Positions 7,709-13,857 of a DNA stretch of 13,857 nt are shown piece by piece. The stretch is from NCBI GenBank assembly GCA_025928215.1, contig JAICJW010000069.1, forward strand, positions 1 through 13,857. The letters run 5' to 3'. The stretch is from Chloroflexia bacterium. Its GTDB lineage: Bacteria > Chloroflexota > Chloroflexia > Thermomicrobiales > JALYUS01. A model generated the notes under the pieces. That model was not told the origin of the DNA and searched no databases. It saw nothing but the letters and a program-made list of their open reading frames with translations. Position 1 is the first letter of the stretch, and each line of letters begins with the position of its first letter. The position numbers and the translations under genes were made by a program.

Positions 7709-8608
7709 TCACCACACAACCCGGCTGATGCCCGTTTTGCCCAGTGCGGCGTCGAGAATGCCGCGCATAAGCGCCTGCTCGCGCCGCCAATCACGCCGCT
7801 GAAGTAGGTCAAGCCCTGTCCGCACCAGTCCCCAGAGAGTCCAGGAGAGGGCGAGTGGCTGGCGATACCATGGGAGATGGGTCCGCAGAAGCAGGAGACG
7901 GTTACGCGTCAGGTAGTATAGGACGCGTGGGCTGGGTTGCTCATCGCCACGCGACACCTTATGGTAGAGTACTGCTTCCGGAACGACGCGCGTGCGATAT
8001 CCAGCCTTCTGGGCACGCACGCACCAATCCACCTCCTCCCAGTACATAAAATAGCGCGGGTCGAAGCCCCCGATTCGGCGGATTGCCGCGATAGGAATGA
8101 GCATCGCGCATCCGACAATGAACGGGACATCCGCCGCCGGCGCTGGCGCGCCTACTTCCGTGCCGATACCGATATTCCTCGTGTAACCGCGCCGCCAGTC
8201 TATCGTCCCGCCGGCGCACCAGATGATCCGTGGTTCGTCGGCGTAGCGCACTTCGGGGCCAATCACGGCCCTGCTGTCCATTGCCTCGTATTCCGCGATG
8301 AGATGCGTCAGCATTTCCGGCGTGGCGATCGTGTCATTATTGAGCAGGAGGACCGCATCGCTATCTGTTTGTCGCCGGATTGCATCGAATCCGACATTGT
8401 TCCCCGCGGCATATCCGAGATTCGTTCCCGTTTCAAAGATCGTCACATCGGGGTACGCCGCACGGATAGTGGCGACGGACTCATCGGTCGAACCGTTATC
8501 AATGACGACGATCTCGGTCGGGTGGGTCATCGCACGCACGGATGCGACACAAGCGAGGGTGTCCGCGCAACGGTTCCAGTTCAGGATCATCGTGATAACC
8601 CGTGTCAT
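7709..8608 (-). CDS. GT2-family glycosyltransferase, rhamnosyltransferase-like
   Basis: A 299-residue GT-A enzyme with the full GT2 motif series: VITMILNWN at the N-terminus, VVIDNGSTDES (34-44), NLGYAAGNNVGFD (63-75), the metal-binding LLNNDT (89-93, NND in place of DxD), GFDPRYFMYWEEVDWCVRAQ (181-200, acceptor loop and catalytic acidic pair) and KAGYRTRVVP with a following H216. This arrangement is characteristic of the WbbL/RfbN-type branch that transfers rhamnose or a similar 6-deoxyhexose with inversion; substrate is inferred only. A C-terminal amphipathic region (WTLWGLVRTGLDLLQRRDWR) may bind membrane. The ATG has AGGAG (8618-8622) nine bases upstream. It is the first of a closely spaced GT pair and is 172 bases from the next gene upstream, so it could be on the same transcript as the propeller/helical pair or start its own. 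Confidence 0.92.
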   Translation of the reverse strand: MTRVITMILNWNRCADTLACVASVRAMTHPTEIVVIDNGSTDESVATIRAAYPDVTIFETGTNLGYAAGNNVGFDAIRRQTDSDAVLLLNNDTIATPEMLTHLIAEYEAMDSRAVIGPEVRYADEPRIIWCAGGTIDWRRGYTRNIGIGTEVGAPAPAADVPFIVGCAMLIPIAAIRRIGGFDPRYFMYWEEVDWCVRAQKAGYRTRVVPEAVLYHKVSRGDEQPSPRVLYYLTRNRLLLLRTHLPWYRQPLALSWTLWGLVRTGLDLLQRRDWRREQALMRGILDAALGKTGISRVVW

Positions 8609-8780
8609 GCCTCATTGCTCCTGATACCGAAACGGTGAGCGACTGCGCAACAGCACTTAATCAGAGGATGCCCCTTAGGCACGCGAACTTTCGTCTGCGT
8701 CTCAAGCGTACGCGATGGACCTGACACGGCGGTGACAAGCGCCGAGTCTTCGCCTGCGAAAGTGGTCAGTCTGAACGCGG
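8609..8780. other. 172-base gap between the helical protein and GT2 genes
   Basis: Contains the GT2 ribosome site (AGGAG at 8618-8622) and a small GC stem, CGGCG (8727-8731) with CGCCG (8740-8744), without a T-tract. I see no convincing promoter or terminator and no small ORF with support. Confidence 0.5.
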
Positions 8781-10145
8781 TCATGCTGGAGCGATGGATT
8801 CGGCCCGATCAGCGTGTGCGGCAGTCTTGTTCCCTGCTCCCATCGTCGCTACGAGTTTCTGAATAAAGTAGGGATCGCCGACGGACCACGGTTGGTCCAG
8901 GTACTGGCGCAAGTCCGTTTCCTGAAGGACATACGCTTTCGCGAGAAAGAGTTGCCACGCGACATCCGGTGGGAGAAATGCGTTCTCGCCGCCCATTGTC
9001 TGGTCGCCCCAGGCGAGATACCACGTCGGCAAATTCTCCGTTGCGGTCGCTTCGGCCACGTATGCGGTAACGGCATCACGGCTGTGATCGCGGAGATATG
9101 CGCCGACTTCCGGCGTGAGATAGGAAAAGACGGAATAGGAGACGGCGTGGGAATTGCTTCGGCGACTGTCGGCCGTCTTGACGAAGGCACTGAAGTCGGC
9201 GCCGGACTGGAGACCGCGTACGGCGAGATCGGCGGCGGCTTGCGCCTCTGGCTCGTGACCGAGATGCCGCGCGATGCGCGCGAACCCGATCACGCCGCCG
9301 ATCTGCCCATAGGTGTCGGGAACGCCGCGTGCTGCGAACGCAGTGTAAAGGGCAGATGCCGTTGGCCACCGCCCCTGGACGTATTCCCAATCATCTGTCG
9401 CGTTGGCATACGCCCAGAGCGCGTAGAGGTTGTCAATCGGGGGGCGAAGCGGGGGCCAGAGGTTATAGGTCATGTCCGGGGGGAGCGCGAACCGCTCGCG
9501 GCGTACCCCACGATAATAGACTGACCCCTCGGACGGTTTCGCTGATGTATATGCTCCACCTATTTCGAAGGCATCAATCGGGTATGCGTCGAGTTCCGCA
9601 CGCAGATAGGTGCGGAGGCTCGCCTGCTTATCGGGCGGGAGCAATGGGTAGGCCTGGCTAAGGGCGAGGATGGCGTCCGCCGGATTGAGCCAGGCAAGCA
9701 TATAGGGGGCGTATTTCGCCCCGCCGAGATCCCACGGATAGGATCCGCTCGCGAAGCCGACGCCACCGATCAGCGGGAGGGGCGCGAGATGCCCCGCCTT
9801 CACCATCTGCCCTACTTCGCTCGCGAGGCGTTCCCGCAGATCCGCAGGAACATTCGCCGGAAGCGGCGGGATTGTCCAGACATAATCGGACTCGCCACCG
9901 GTGGCGATGGATGCGGCGGGCGGCCCGCCATTGGCGGGGAGAGCGACACGCGCATTCCCCGCCGGAACCGGGAGATCGGCGGGTTGCGTCGGCGGTAGCG
10001 GCGAACCGGGCGCCGAGCGTGATTGAAAGGGACGCATCATTCCCGCCCCGATGATGATCGAGAGCAGGAACACCGCAACGCTCAAACCAGCGATCCGCCG
10101 TTGGCGATATACCTGCCATTCCGAGGATGTTCGCGCCCCGCTCAT
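8781..10145 (-). CDS. Membrane-anchored protein of unknown function, probable all-helical (toroid-like) domain
   Basis: A 454-residue protein. One transmembrane segment at about residues 19-37 (AGLSVAVFLLSIIIGAGMM) preceded by basic RQRR predicts a type II anchor with the rest outside. A Pro/Ala/Gly-rich linker (about 41-88) leads to a domain of about 350 residues made of successive amphipathic helices, for example YMLAWLNPADAILALSQAYP, IDNLYALWAYANATDDWEYV and IGGVIGFARIARHLGHEPEA. Repeated helix pairs with Trp, Tyr, Asp and Gly turns recall the (alpha/alpha)n toroids of glycosidases, lyases and glycan epimerases. I could not match any named family or place a catalytic pair, so enzyme activity is only a guess. 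Its ATG overlaps the stop of the upstream propeller gene (ATGA, 10142-10145), so the two are translationally coupled and probably work together outside the membrane. Confidence 0.8.
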   Translation of the reverse strand: MSGARTSSEWQVYRQRRIAGLSVAVFLLSIIIGAGMMRPFQSRSAPGSPLPPTQPADLPVPAGNARVALPANGGPPAASIATGGESDYVWTIPPLPANVPADLRERLASEVGQMVKAGHLAPLPLIGGVGFASGSYPWDLGGAKYAPYMLAWLNPADAILALSQAYPLLPPDKQASLRTYLRAELDAYPIDAFEIGGAYTSAKPSEGSVYYRGVRRERFALPPDMTYNLWPPLRPPIDNLYALWAYANATDDWEYVQGRWPTASALYTAFAARGVPDTYGQIGGVIGFARIARHLGHEPEAQAAADLAVRGLQSGADFSAFVKTADSRRSNSHAVSYSVFSYLTPEVGAYLRDHSRDAVTAYVAEATATENLPTWYLAWGDQTMGGENAFLPPDVAWQLFLAKAYVLQETDLRQYLDQPWSVGDPYFIQKLVATMGAGNKTAAHADRAESIAPA

Positions 10146-11728
10146 GATGTGCCGCCGATCGCAATGACCGCGCCGCCACTCAGTCGCCAGAACAGGAACC
10201 CGCCCGCACTGACGACCGGGCTGTTGGCGACGCCCGCGCCGAGATAGAAGTGCGCATCGTCGGGTGGGAAGCGAGAGAATTGCGGGGGTGATGAGTAGAC
10301 GGTGACACCGCCGGAGGGATAGCGCGGCGTCTGCACATTACGGTATTCGATGCCGAGATGGAAGGTTGCTCCGGTCGCCAGGTCCACGCCTCCTGCGGCC
10401 TCAAACTCGCTCTGGATGAGGCGCGTACCGGCGCGGGTGATGACTCCGCCTTCATCGGTGATGAGCCGGAACGGCCAGACGCCTTCAATTCTCCCGTGAT
10501 CGTCATTCGAGAGCGGGACGGGTGCGATCGCGCCGTCGCGGAGATCCATCGTGCCGAAATCTGCTGACCAGCGCGCTTCCCACGTTTCACCGGCACGGAC
10601 GCGGTAATTCTGCCGCGTGGAGTAGAGGACGAGCAGCGTACCATCGGTACTGAGTACCGGGGGAGCCGGCGGCAGATTGTCTCCACCAACATAGAGGACT
10701 GGAGCGGTGAATGCCCGTTCGCCGGTTGCCGTATTGAGTGCATGAAATGTCTGGTGATCTGGATGCTCGTCCAGATACTGGCGGATCGCCGCTTGCTCAT
10801 CCGCGATGCTCTTCCCCTGGAGGCTGTCGAGGAAGTGGCCCTCGGACCCCGCCCACAGATCGCCGAAGTAATAGGCGGGCATCGTCCGGAAGACGACAAG
10901 GCCCGCGTCATCCGCGACGACGGGCCAACCGGCGCGGAACCCTTGCCCTGCGAGCTGCTTCTGCCAGCGAAGGGCGCCAGAATGCAGGTCGAGGGCGAAC
11001 ACCTGGCTGTTTTCCGCACCGATATAGACGAGATGCTGACGCTCCGAGTAGGCCGCGCTCATCGTAATCGGCGCACCGCTCGCGAACGACCAGCGGATCG
11101 CTCCCGATTTGGCATCGAGCGCGTAAAAGAGGCCATCCCGTGAGCCGACGGTAACAATATCATCCACAACGAGGGGCGCCGCCCAGATACCGCCGTTCGT
11201 CGCATATGTCCACTGCTCTGCGCCCGTCGCCACATTGTAGGCATGGATGAGACCATCCTGCGATCCGACAAAGATCGTGTCCCCCGCGATCGCCGCAGTG
11301 CCGAGAATGGCGCCCCCCGTTTGCGCGTGCCACAGGTCCGCACCGGTGTCGGCGGCGATCGCGGCGAGCCTGCCGTCGAGGGTGCCGACGAAGATGCGTC
11401 CGTTCGCGACGACAGGTTGCACATTGCCGCCGATTCGCAGCGTGTTTGGCCCCTGCGTGGTATTCCATCCCCACCGTATTGCATATGGGCCACCCGCCAC
11501 GCTCGCTCCGCCGCCTGTGCGCTGCGCATCGTGCGCGAGCGTCGGCCAATCATCGGCGGCGGCGGCGTGCAGGCTCACGCCTTGCCATCCGCTCGTCGGT
11601 CCACTCGTGAAGGCGACGACGAGCAAGAGAACAGATGCGAGAAATTGCATGCACTGACCACGCTTCGTCCGTGTGGCAGAGGTGTAGGGGTGTGTCACCG
11701 TACCATCCATACGCCGTGTTTCCGTCAT
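10142..11728 (-). CDS. Secreted PQQ-like beta-propeller protein
   Basis: With the ATG at 11726-11728 the protein has 528 residues; GGGG four bases upstream is a weak ribosome site. Alternative starts are ATG 11710 and ATG 11650. A signal-peptide core MQFLASVLLLVVAFTSG (27-43) follows basic TRTKRG; cleavage is likely near HAAA-A. The mature protein opens with WPTLAHDAQRTGG, the usual entry of PQQ-like (quinoprotein/BamB-type) propellers, and at least four blades share the pattern xVGxxDGxxxAxxxxTGxxxW (about 114-134, 154-174, 194-214, 234-255). After these, residues 313-331 hold an inserted segment with IRQYLDEHPDHQTFHAL. The last blade ends GGFLFWRLSGGAVIAIGGTS. No quinone-dehydrogenase ligand set is apparent, so I read it as a binding scaffold rather than an enzyme. 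It is first in the - strand operon, coupled to the helical anchored protein, and paralogous to the divergent gene at 12020. Confidence 0.85.
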   Translation of the reverse strand: MTETRRMDGTVTHPYTSATRTKRGQCMQFLASVLLLVVAFTSGPTSGWQGVSLHAAAADDWPTLAHDAQRTGGGASVAGGPYAIRWGWNTTQGPNTLRIGGNVQPVVANGRIFVGTLDGRLAAIAADTGADLWHAQTGGAILGTAAIAGDTIFVGSQDGLIHAYNVATGAEQWTYATNGGIWAAPLVVDDIVTVGSRDGLFYALDAKSGAIRWSFASGAPITMSAAYSERQHLVYIGAENSQVFALDLHSGALRWQKQLAGQGFRAGWPVVADDAGLVVFRTMPAYYFGDLWAGSEGHFLDSLQGKSIADEQAAIRQYLDEHPDHQTFHALNTATGERAFTAPVLYVGGDNLPPAPPVLSTDGTLLVLYSTRQNYRVRAGETWEARWSADFGTMDLRDGAIAPVPLSNDDHGRIEGVWPFRLITDEGGVITRAGTRLIQSEFEAAGGVDLATGATFHLGIEYRNVQTPRYPSGGVTVYSSPPQFSRFPPDDAHFYLGAGVANSPVVSAGGFLFWRLSGGAVIAIGGTS

Positions 11729-11782
11729 GTATCCCCACGGGCCTCCGGTGTTCCGTTCTTTTTCCGGCCGCTTGTATCTCTC

Positions 11783-11813
11783 TTTATATGCCGTTGACAT
11801 GCGGAAAAAGCAA
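11783..11813 (-). promoter_or_regulatory. Possible promoter of the - strand propeller operon
   Basis: On the - strand TTGCTT (11808-11813) and TATAAA (11783-11788) are 19 bases apart (18 if ATATAA is used). It would give a leader of about 45 bases before the ATG at 11728. Spacing is longer than ideal, so this is tentative. Confidence 0.3.
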
Positions 11814-11816
11814 TGG

Positions 11817-11858
11817 ATTGGGGCAATGACTGACAACGTTGTCAGTCATTGCCCCAAT
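11817..11858. promoter_or_regulatory. Perfect 42-bp palindrome, LacI-family-like operator core
   Basis: Two 21-base arms meet with no loop between 11837 and 11838; every base pairs. The central 14 bases, TGACAACGTTGTCA (11831-11844), have the AACGTT centre of LacI/GalR-family operators. The palindrome ends three bases from the proposed -35 of the leftward promoter and lies 40 bases upstream of the proposed rightward -35. A terminator role is unlikely because the flanking genes diverge and there is no T-tract. A cruciform or a nucleoid-protein site is the main alternative. Confidence 0.6.
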
Positions 11859-11898
11859 GCCGCGTTTGGCAGCCCTTGCTTGCCTCACATACGTCAGA

Positions 11899-11927
11899 TT
11901 GCGCTACAGTGACCCGCGGCATATACT
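11899..11927 (+). promoter_or_regulatory. Probable sigma70-type promoter of the rightward propeller
   Basis: TTGCGC (11899-11904) and TATACT (11922-11927) are separated by exactly 17 bases. The -10 differs from TATAAT by one base. The predicted transcript would start near 11934, leaving a leader of about 85 bases. The -10 sits in a small inverted repeat, TATAC-TAG-GTATA (11922-11934), which might serve as a repressor site. Confidence 0.5.
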
Positions 11928-12019
11928 AGGTATACGACTGTTAGTGCATTCGTGCCCATCTTCTCGGTCGAAAACGAAAGCCCTGTTGCATCGCCGGGAT
12001 TGGGAAGAAAGAGAGTCGC

Positions 12020-13857
12020 GTGCTTCGTCAATGCAATAGATGGCGCAAAATGCCGCCGCGTTTGCCGCGTCCTCTGGTGTTTGTTGTCGCGTTCTTGTTC
12101 GTTACGTGTATGCCGATGAGCGGCTCTGCCGTTGTGAAGAGTCAACCGCCCGCCATTGGGCAGGCCGCTCCCTCTTCATCCGGATGGACGCAAGATGGGC
12201 ACGATGCGGGCCGGACCGGATACACGCCGGACGAGCCGTTCGAGCCGTGGACCCTCGCCTGGACGTGGAACGGCCCGGATGCGAGTGGCGGCACCGGCAA
12301 TCATTTCTATAATGCCCCCCCGGAGGCGCGGACCGTCACCGGCGGCGGTGCGCTCTACGCCCCCGCCGGCACGTGGGGCATCTATGGTCTGTCCGAGGCG
12401 ACCGGCGCCCCGCTGTGGCATCTGGCCGCACCCGCCTTCAACGCCACGCCCGCCTACGACCCGGTGACTGGCGCGGTTTTCGCCGGCGGAGCAGACGGAA
12501 ACCTGTACAAGATCGCCGCCTCCACGGGTCGCGTGGTGCAGATCTATGCCGCCGGAAGCCCGATTAACAAAGCGGTCCTTCTTGTCGGCGCTTTCGCCTA
12601 TGTGGTGACCGATAGCGGTCAGTTGCACAAGGTCAGCACGGCGACGATGACACAGGCGTGGGTGTACGCGGCGAACTCGCATGGTGATACACCGCCGTCA
12701 TACTCTCCCTCGCGCGATGTCATTATCTACGCGACGGCGGATTTGTCCGTCCATGCAATCGAAAACGTCGCCGGGGCGCAGCGGTGGGGAGTGAAACCTT
12801 CCCCGAACCCCGCGCAATTTCCTTACACGTTCAATCGCGCGTGGCCCGTCATTGCCGAACAGCACGGTATTGTCTTCCTCCGCATGCAGCTCGACAAAAG
12901 CTTCATGAGCGACTACCCCAGTGCGGGCGGCATCTATCCGAATACCAATGCCGCGGTGCGCGCCTATCTGAATGCGCACCCCAACCACAAGAATCTCTTC
13001 GCTCTCAGCCTGGATGATGGGACAGAGAAGTTCATCCCCGCCGTTGGATACGGAAGCACCGAGGATTTCATCAATGGCGAGGCGTATGGGGTGATGGGCT
13101 CGCAGCCGGTGGTGAAGGTCTGGCCGGGCGGCAACGAGGTTGTCTACATCCACTTTCGCGACGGCCAGAGTAATCCGCCGGATTACCGGTGGGATGGGAA
13201 TATGGGGGAGATGGTGCTTGATGGCACGACGATCCCAGGGATGGCCGCGGGGGACCTTCGCTTCATCCGCATGTCCCGATACAACGGCTATGGAGGGAGT
13301 GCGTACGTCTATCTCACGGACGAACAGGAACCCCTCACCGTCGCGGGGAATACTATCTTCCAGGCGCACTGGGGTGCCAGTGAGAGCGTGATGATTACGG
13401 ATCGGTCAAGTGCGCGGGGCCTGTCCTACGCGAACCCAATCGGAACGACGAATCATCCAACCGTGATCCGCCAGCAAACCGCGTGCACCGACAAGAATAC
13501 AACGACCCACTGGACGCAATGCGGACTCACGATGTACCAGGACGGACGATACTGGGATGGGCCGGGCTTCTGGGAGTATTGGAATGTCGTTGCACCGCCC
13601 GGCTCGCCACAGCCGAATGCGTACAGCGCCGGCTTCCTGCCGCGCTACACATACGTGAGCGACGGGTTGATCGTCGTTGAGGGGAATGGAGGGGAGCTGT
13701 TCGTCCTCCATTACAGCGGTACCCCGGTTCCACCCGCGACGCCGATCGGGGTGCACGTCACGGGCGCGACCACCTCCTCGGTCAGCTGGGGTTGGTCCAA
13801 CCCCGACCCGACTGCCAATGTGGAGGTCAGCGACGGTGCCACCGTCACCAGCCTCGC
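12020..13857 (+). CDS. Secreted beta-propeller protein with C-terminal fibronectin-III-like domain, runs off window end
   Basis: Codons are open from at least 12020 to the last base (612 codons), so the gene is 3'-truncated by the window. I favour the GTG at 12020 (purine-rich AAGAAAGAGAG upstream); ATG 12050 is the alternative. The N-terminus is a signal peptide: RWRKMPPRLPR, core PLVFVVAFLFVTC, likely cleavage after SGSA (residue 37). GWTQDGHDAGRTG (55-67) is the entry of a PQQ-like propeller; blades include GGADGNLYKIAASTG and YVVTDSGQLHKVSTATM. An inserted segment VRAYLNAHPNHKNLFAL lies at about 313-329, and RWDGNMGEMVL and a last blade ending GGELFVLHYSG match the divergent propeller in order. 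From about residue 571 PPATPIGVHVTGATTSSVSW opens a fibronectin-III-like domain, often found on secreted glycan-binding proteins. Four Cys-poor propeller blades and no catalytic signature suggest a structural or carbohydrate-binding role (inference). Confidence 0.85.
   Translation, partial: MLRQCNRWRKMPPRLPRPLVFVVAFLFVTCMPMSGSAVVKSQPPAIGQAAPSSSGWTQDGHDAGRTGYTPDEPFEPWTLAWTWNGPDASGGTGNHFYNAPPEARTVTGGGALYAPAGTWGIYGLSEATGAPLWHLAAPAFNATPAYDPVTGAVFAGGADGNLYKIAASTGRVVQIYAAGSPINKAVLLVGAFAYVVTDSGQLHKVSTATMTQAWVYAANSHGDTPPSYSPSRDVIIYATADLSVHAIENVAGAQRWGVKPSPNPAQFPYTFNRAWPVIAEQHGIVFLRMQLDKSFMSDYPSAGGIYPNTNAAVRAYLNAHPNHKNLFALSLDDGTEKFIPAVGYGSTEDFINGEAYGVMGSQPVVKVWPGGNEVVYIHFRDGQSNPPDYRWDGNMGEMVLDGTTIPGMAAGDLRFIRMSRYNGYGGSAYVYLTDEQEPLTVAGNTIFQAHWGASESVMITDRSSARGLSYANPIGTTNHPTVIRQQTACTDKNTTTHWTQCGLTMYQDGRYWDGPGFWEYWNVVAPPGSPQPNAYSAGFLPRYTYVSDGLIVVEGNGGELFVLHYSGTPVPPATPIGVHVTGATTSSVSWGWSNPDPTANVEVSDGATVTSL

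Noticed and set aside
7702..7812. 37-residue N-terminal extension of the third GT4
   Set aside because: It overlaps the GT2 gene and precedes a canonical GT-B N-terminal strand starting at the ATG at 7701.
8727..8744. GC stem (CGGCG / CGCCG) as terminator after the helical protein gene
   Set aside because: Only five pairs, eight-base loop and no T-tract on either strand.
10180..11019. 279-residue - strand frame
   Set aside because: Ser/Arg-rich out-of-frame reading of the propeller gene.
11817..11858. 42-bp palindrome as a bidirectional terminator
   Set aside because: Flanking genes are divergent, so no transcript ends are expected there, and there is no loop or T-tract.
12698..13369. 223-residue - strand frame
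   Set aside because: Lies opposite the + strand propeller, which has clear signal peptide and blade motifs; the antisense frame has no family pattern.

Overview
This looks like part of a surface- or exo-polysaccharide locus from a GC-rich bacterium, most likely a member of the Chloroflexota. The taxonomic hint is the secreted protein at 5454-6368. It carries a motif set (YFDKxRMExTNP, VTNGLL, GDNTF, QVFERRxLTYTPxNP, VEMGNxGRHYYQWR) that I associate with Chloroflexota secreted proteins; this placement is from memory and unverified. No RNA genes, CRISPR arrays or transposases were seen.

Layout. Left arm, + strand: the 3' part of a Wzx-like flippase (2-1201), then two GT4-type glycosyltransferases (1256-2443 and 2468-3880), each with a strong ribosome binding site. 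Middle and right, - strand, read right to left: a secreted PQQ-like beta-propeller (11728-10142), overlapping by 4 bases a membrane-anchored protein of unknown function that looks all-helical (10145-8781); after a 172-base gap a GT2 glycosyltransferase (8608-7709), 7 bases later a third GT4 (7701-6460), then the Chloroflexota-type secreted protein (6368-5454) and, after a 343-base gap, a SAM-dependent methyltransferase (5110-3971) that converges on the left arm. Far right, + strand: a second secreted beta-propeller starting near 12020 and running off the window end, with a fibronectin-III-like domain beginning at its C-terminus.

Working together (inference). The cytoplasmic glycosyltransferases and the methyltransferase would build and decorate a lipid-linked oligosaccharide, the flippase would move it across the membrane, and the secreted or anchored propeller, helical and YFDK-type proteins would act on or bind the product outside. 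No polymerase, priming transferase or chain-length regulator is visible, so the locus continues to the left.

Most notable points. The two divergently transcribed propellers are paralogues that share an unusual inserted segment at almost the same residue position. Their shared intergenic region holds a perfect 42-bp palindrome whose core looks like a LacI-family operator. The methyltransferase region is less GC-rich than its surroundings, and the genes on both sides have odd 3' ends, including a likely frameshifted domain remnant at 5365-5460, as if the methyltransferase was inserted between them.
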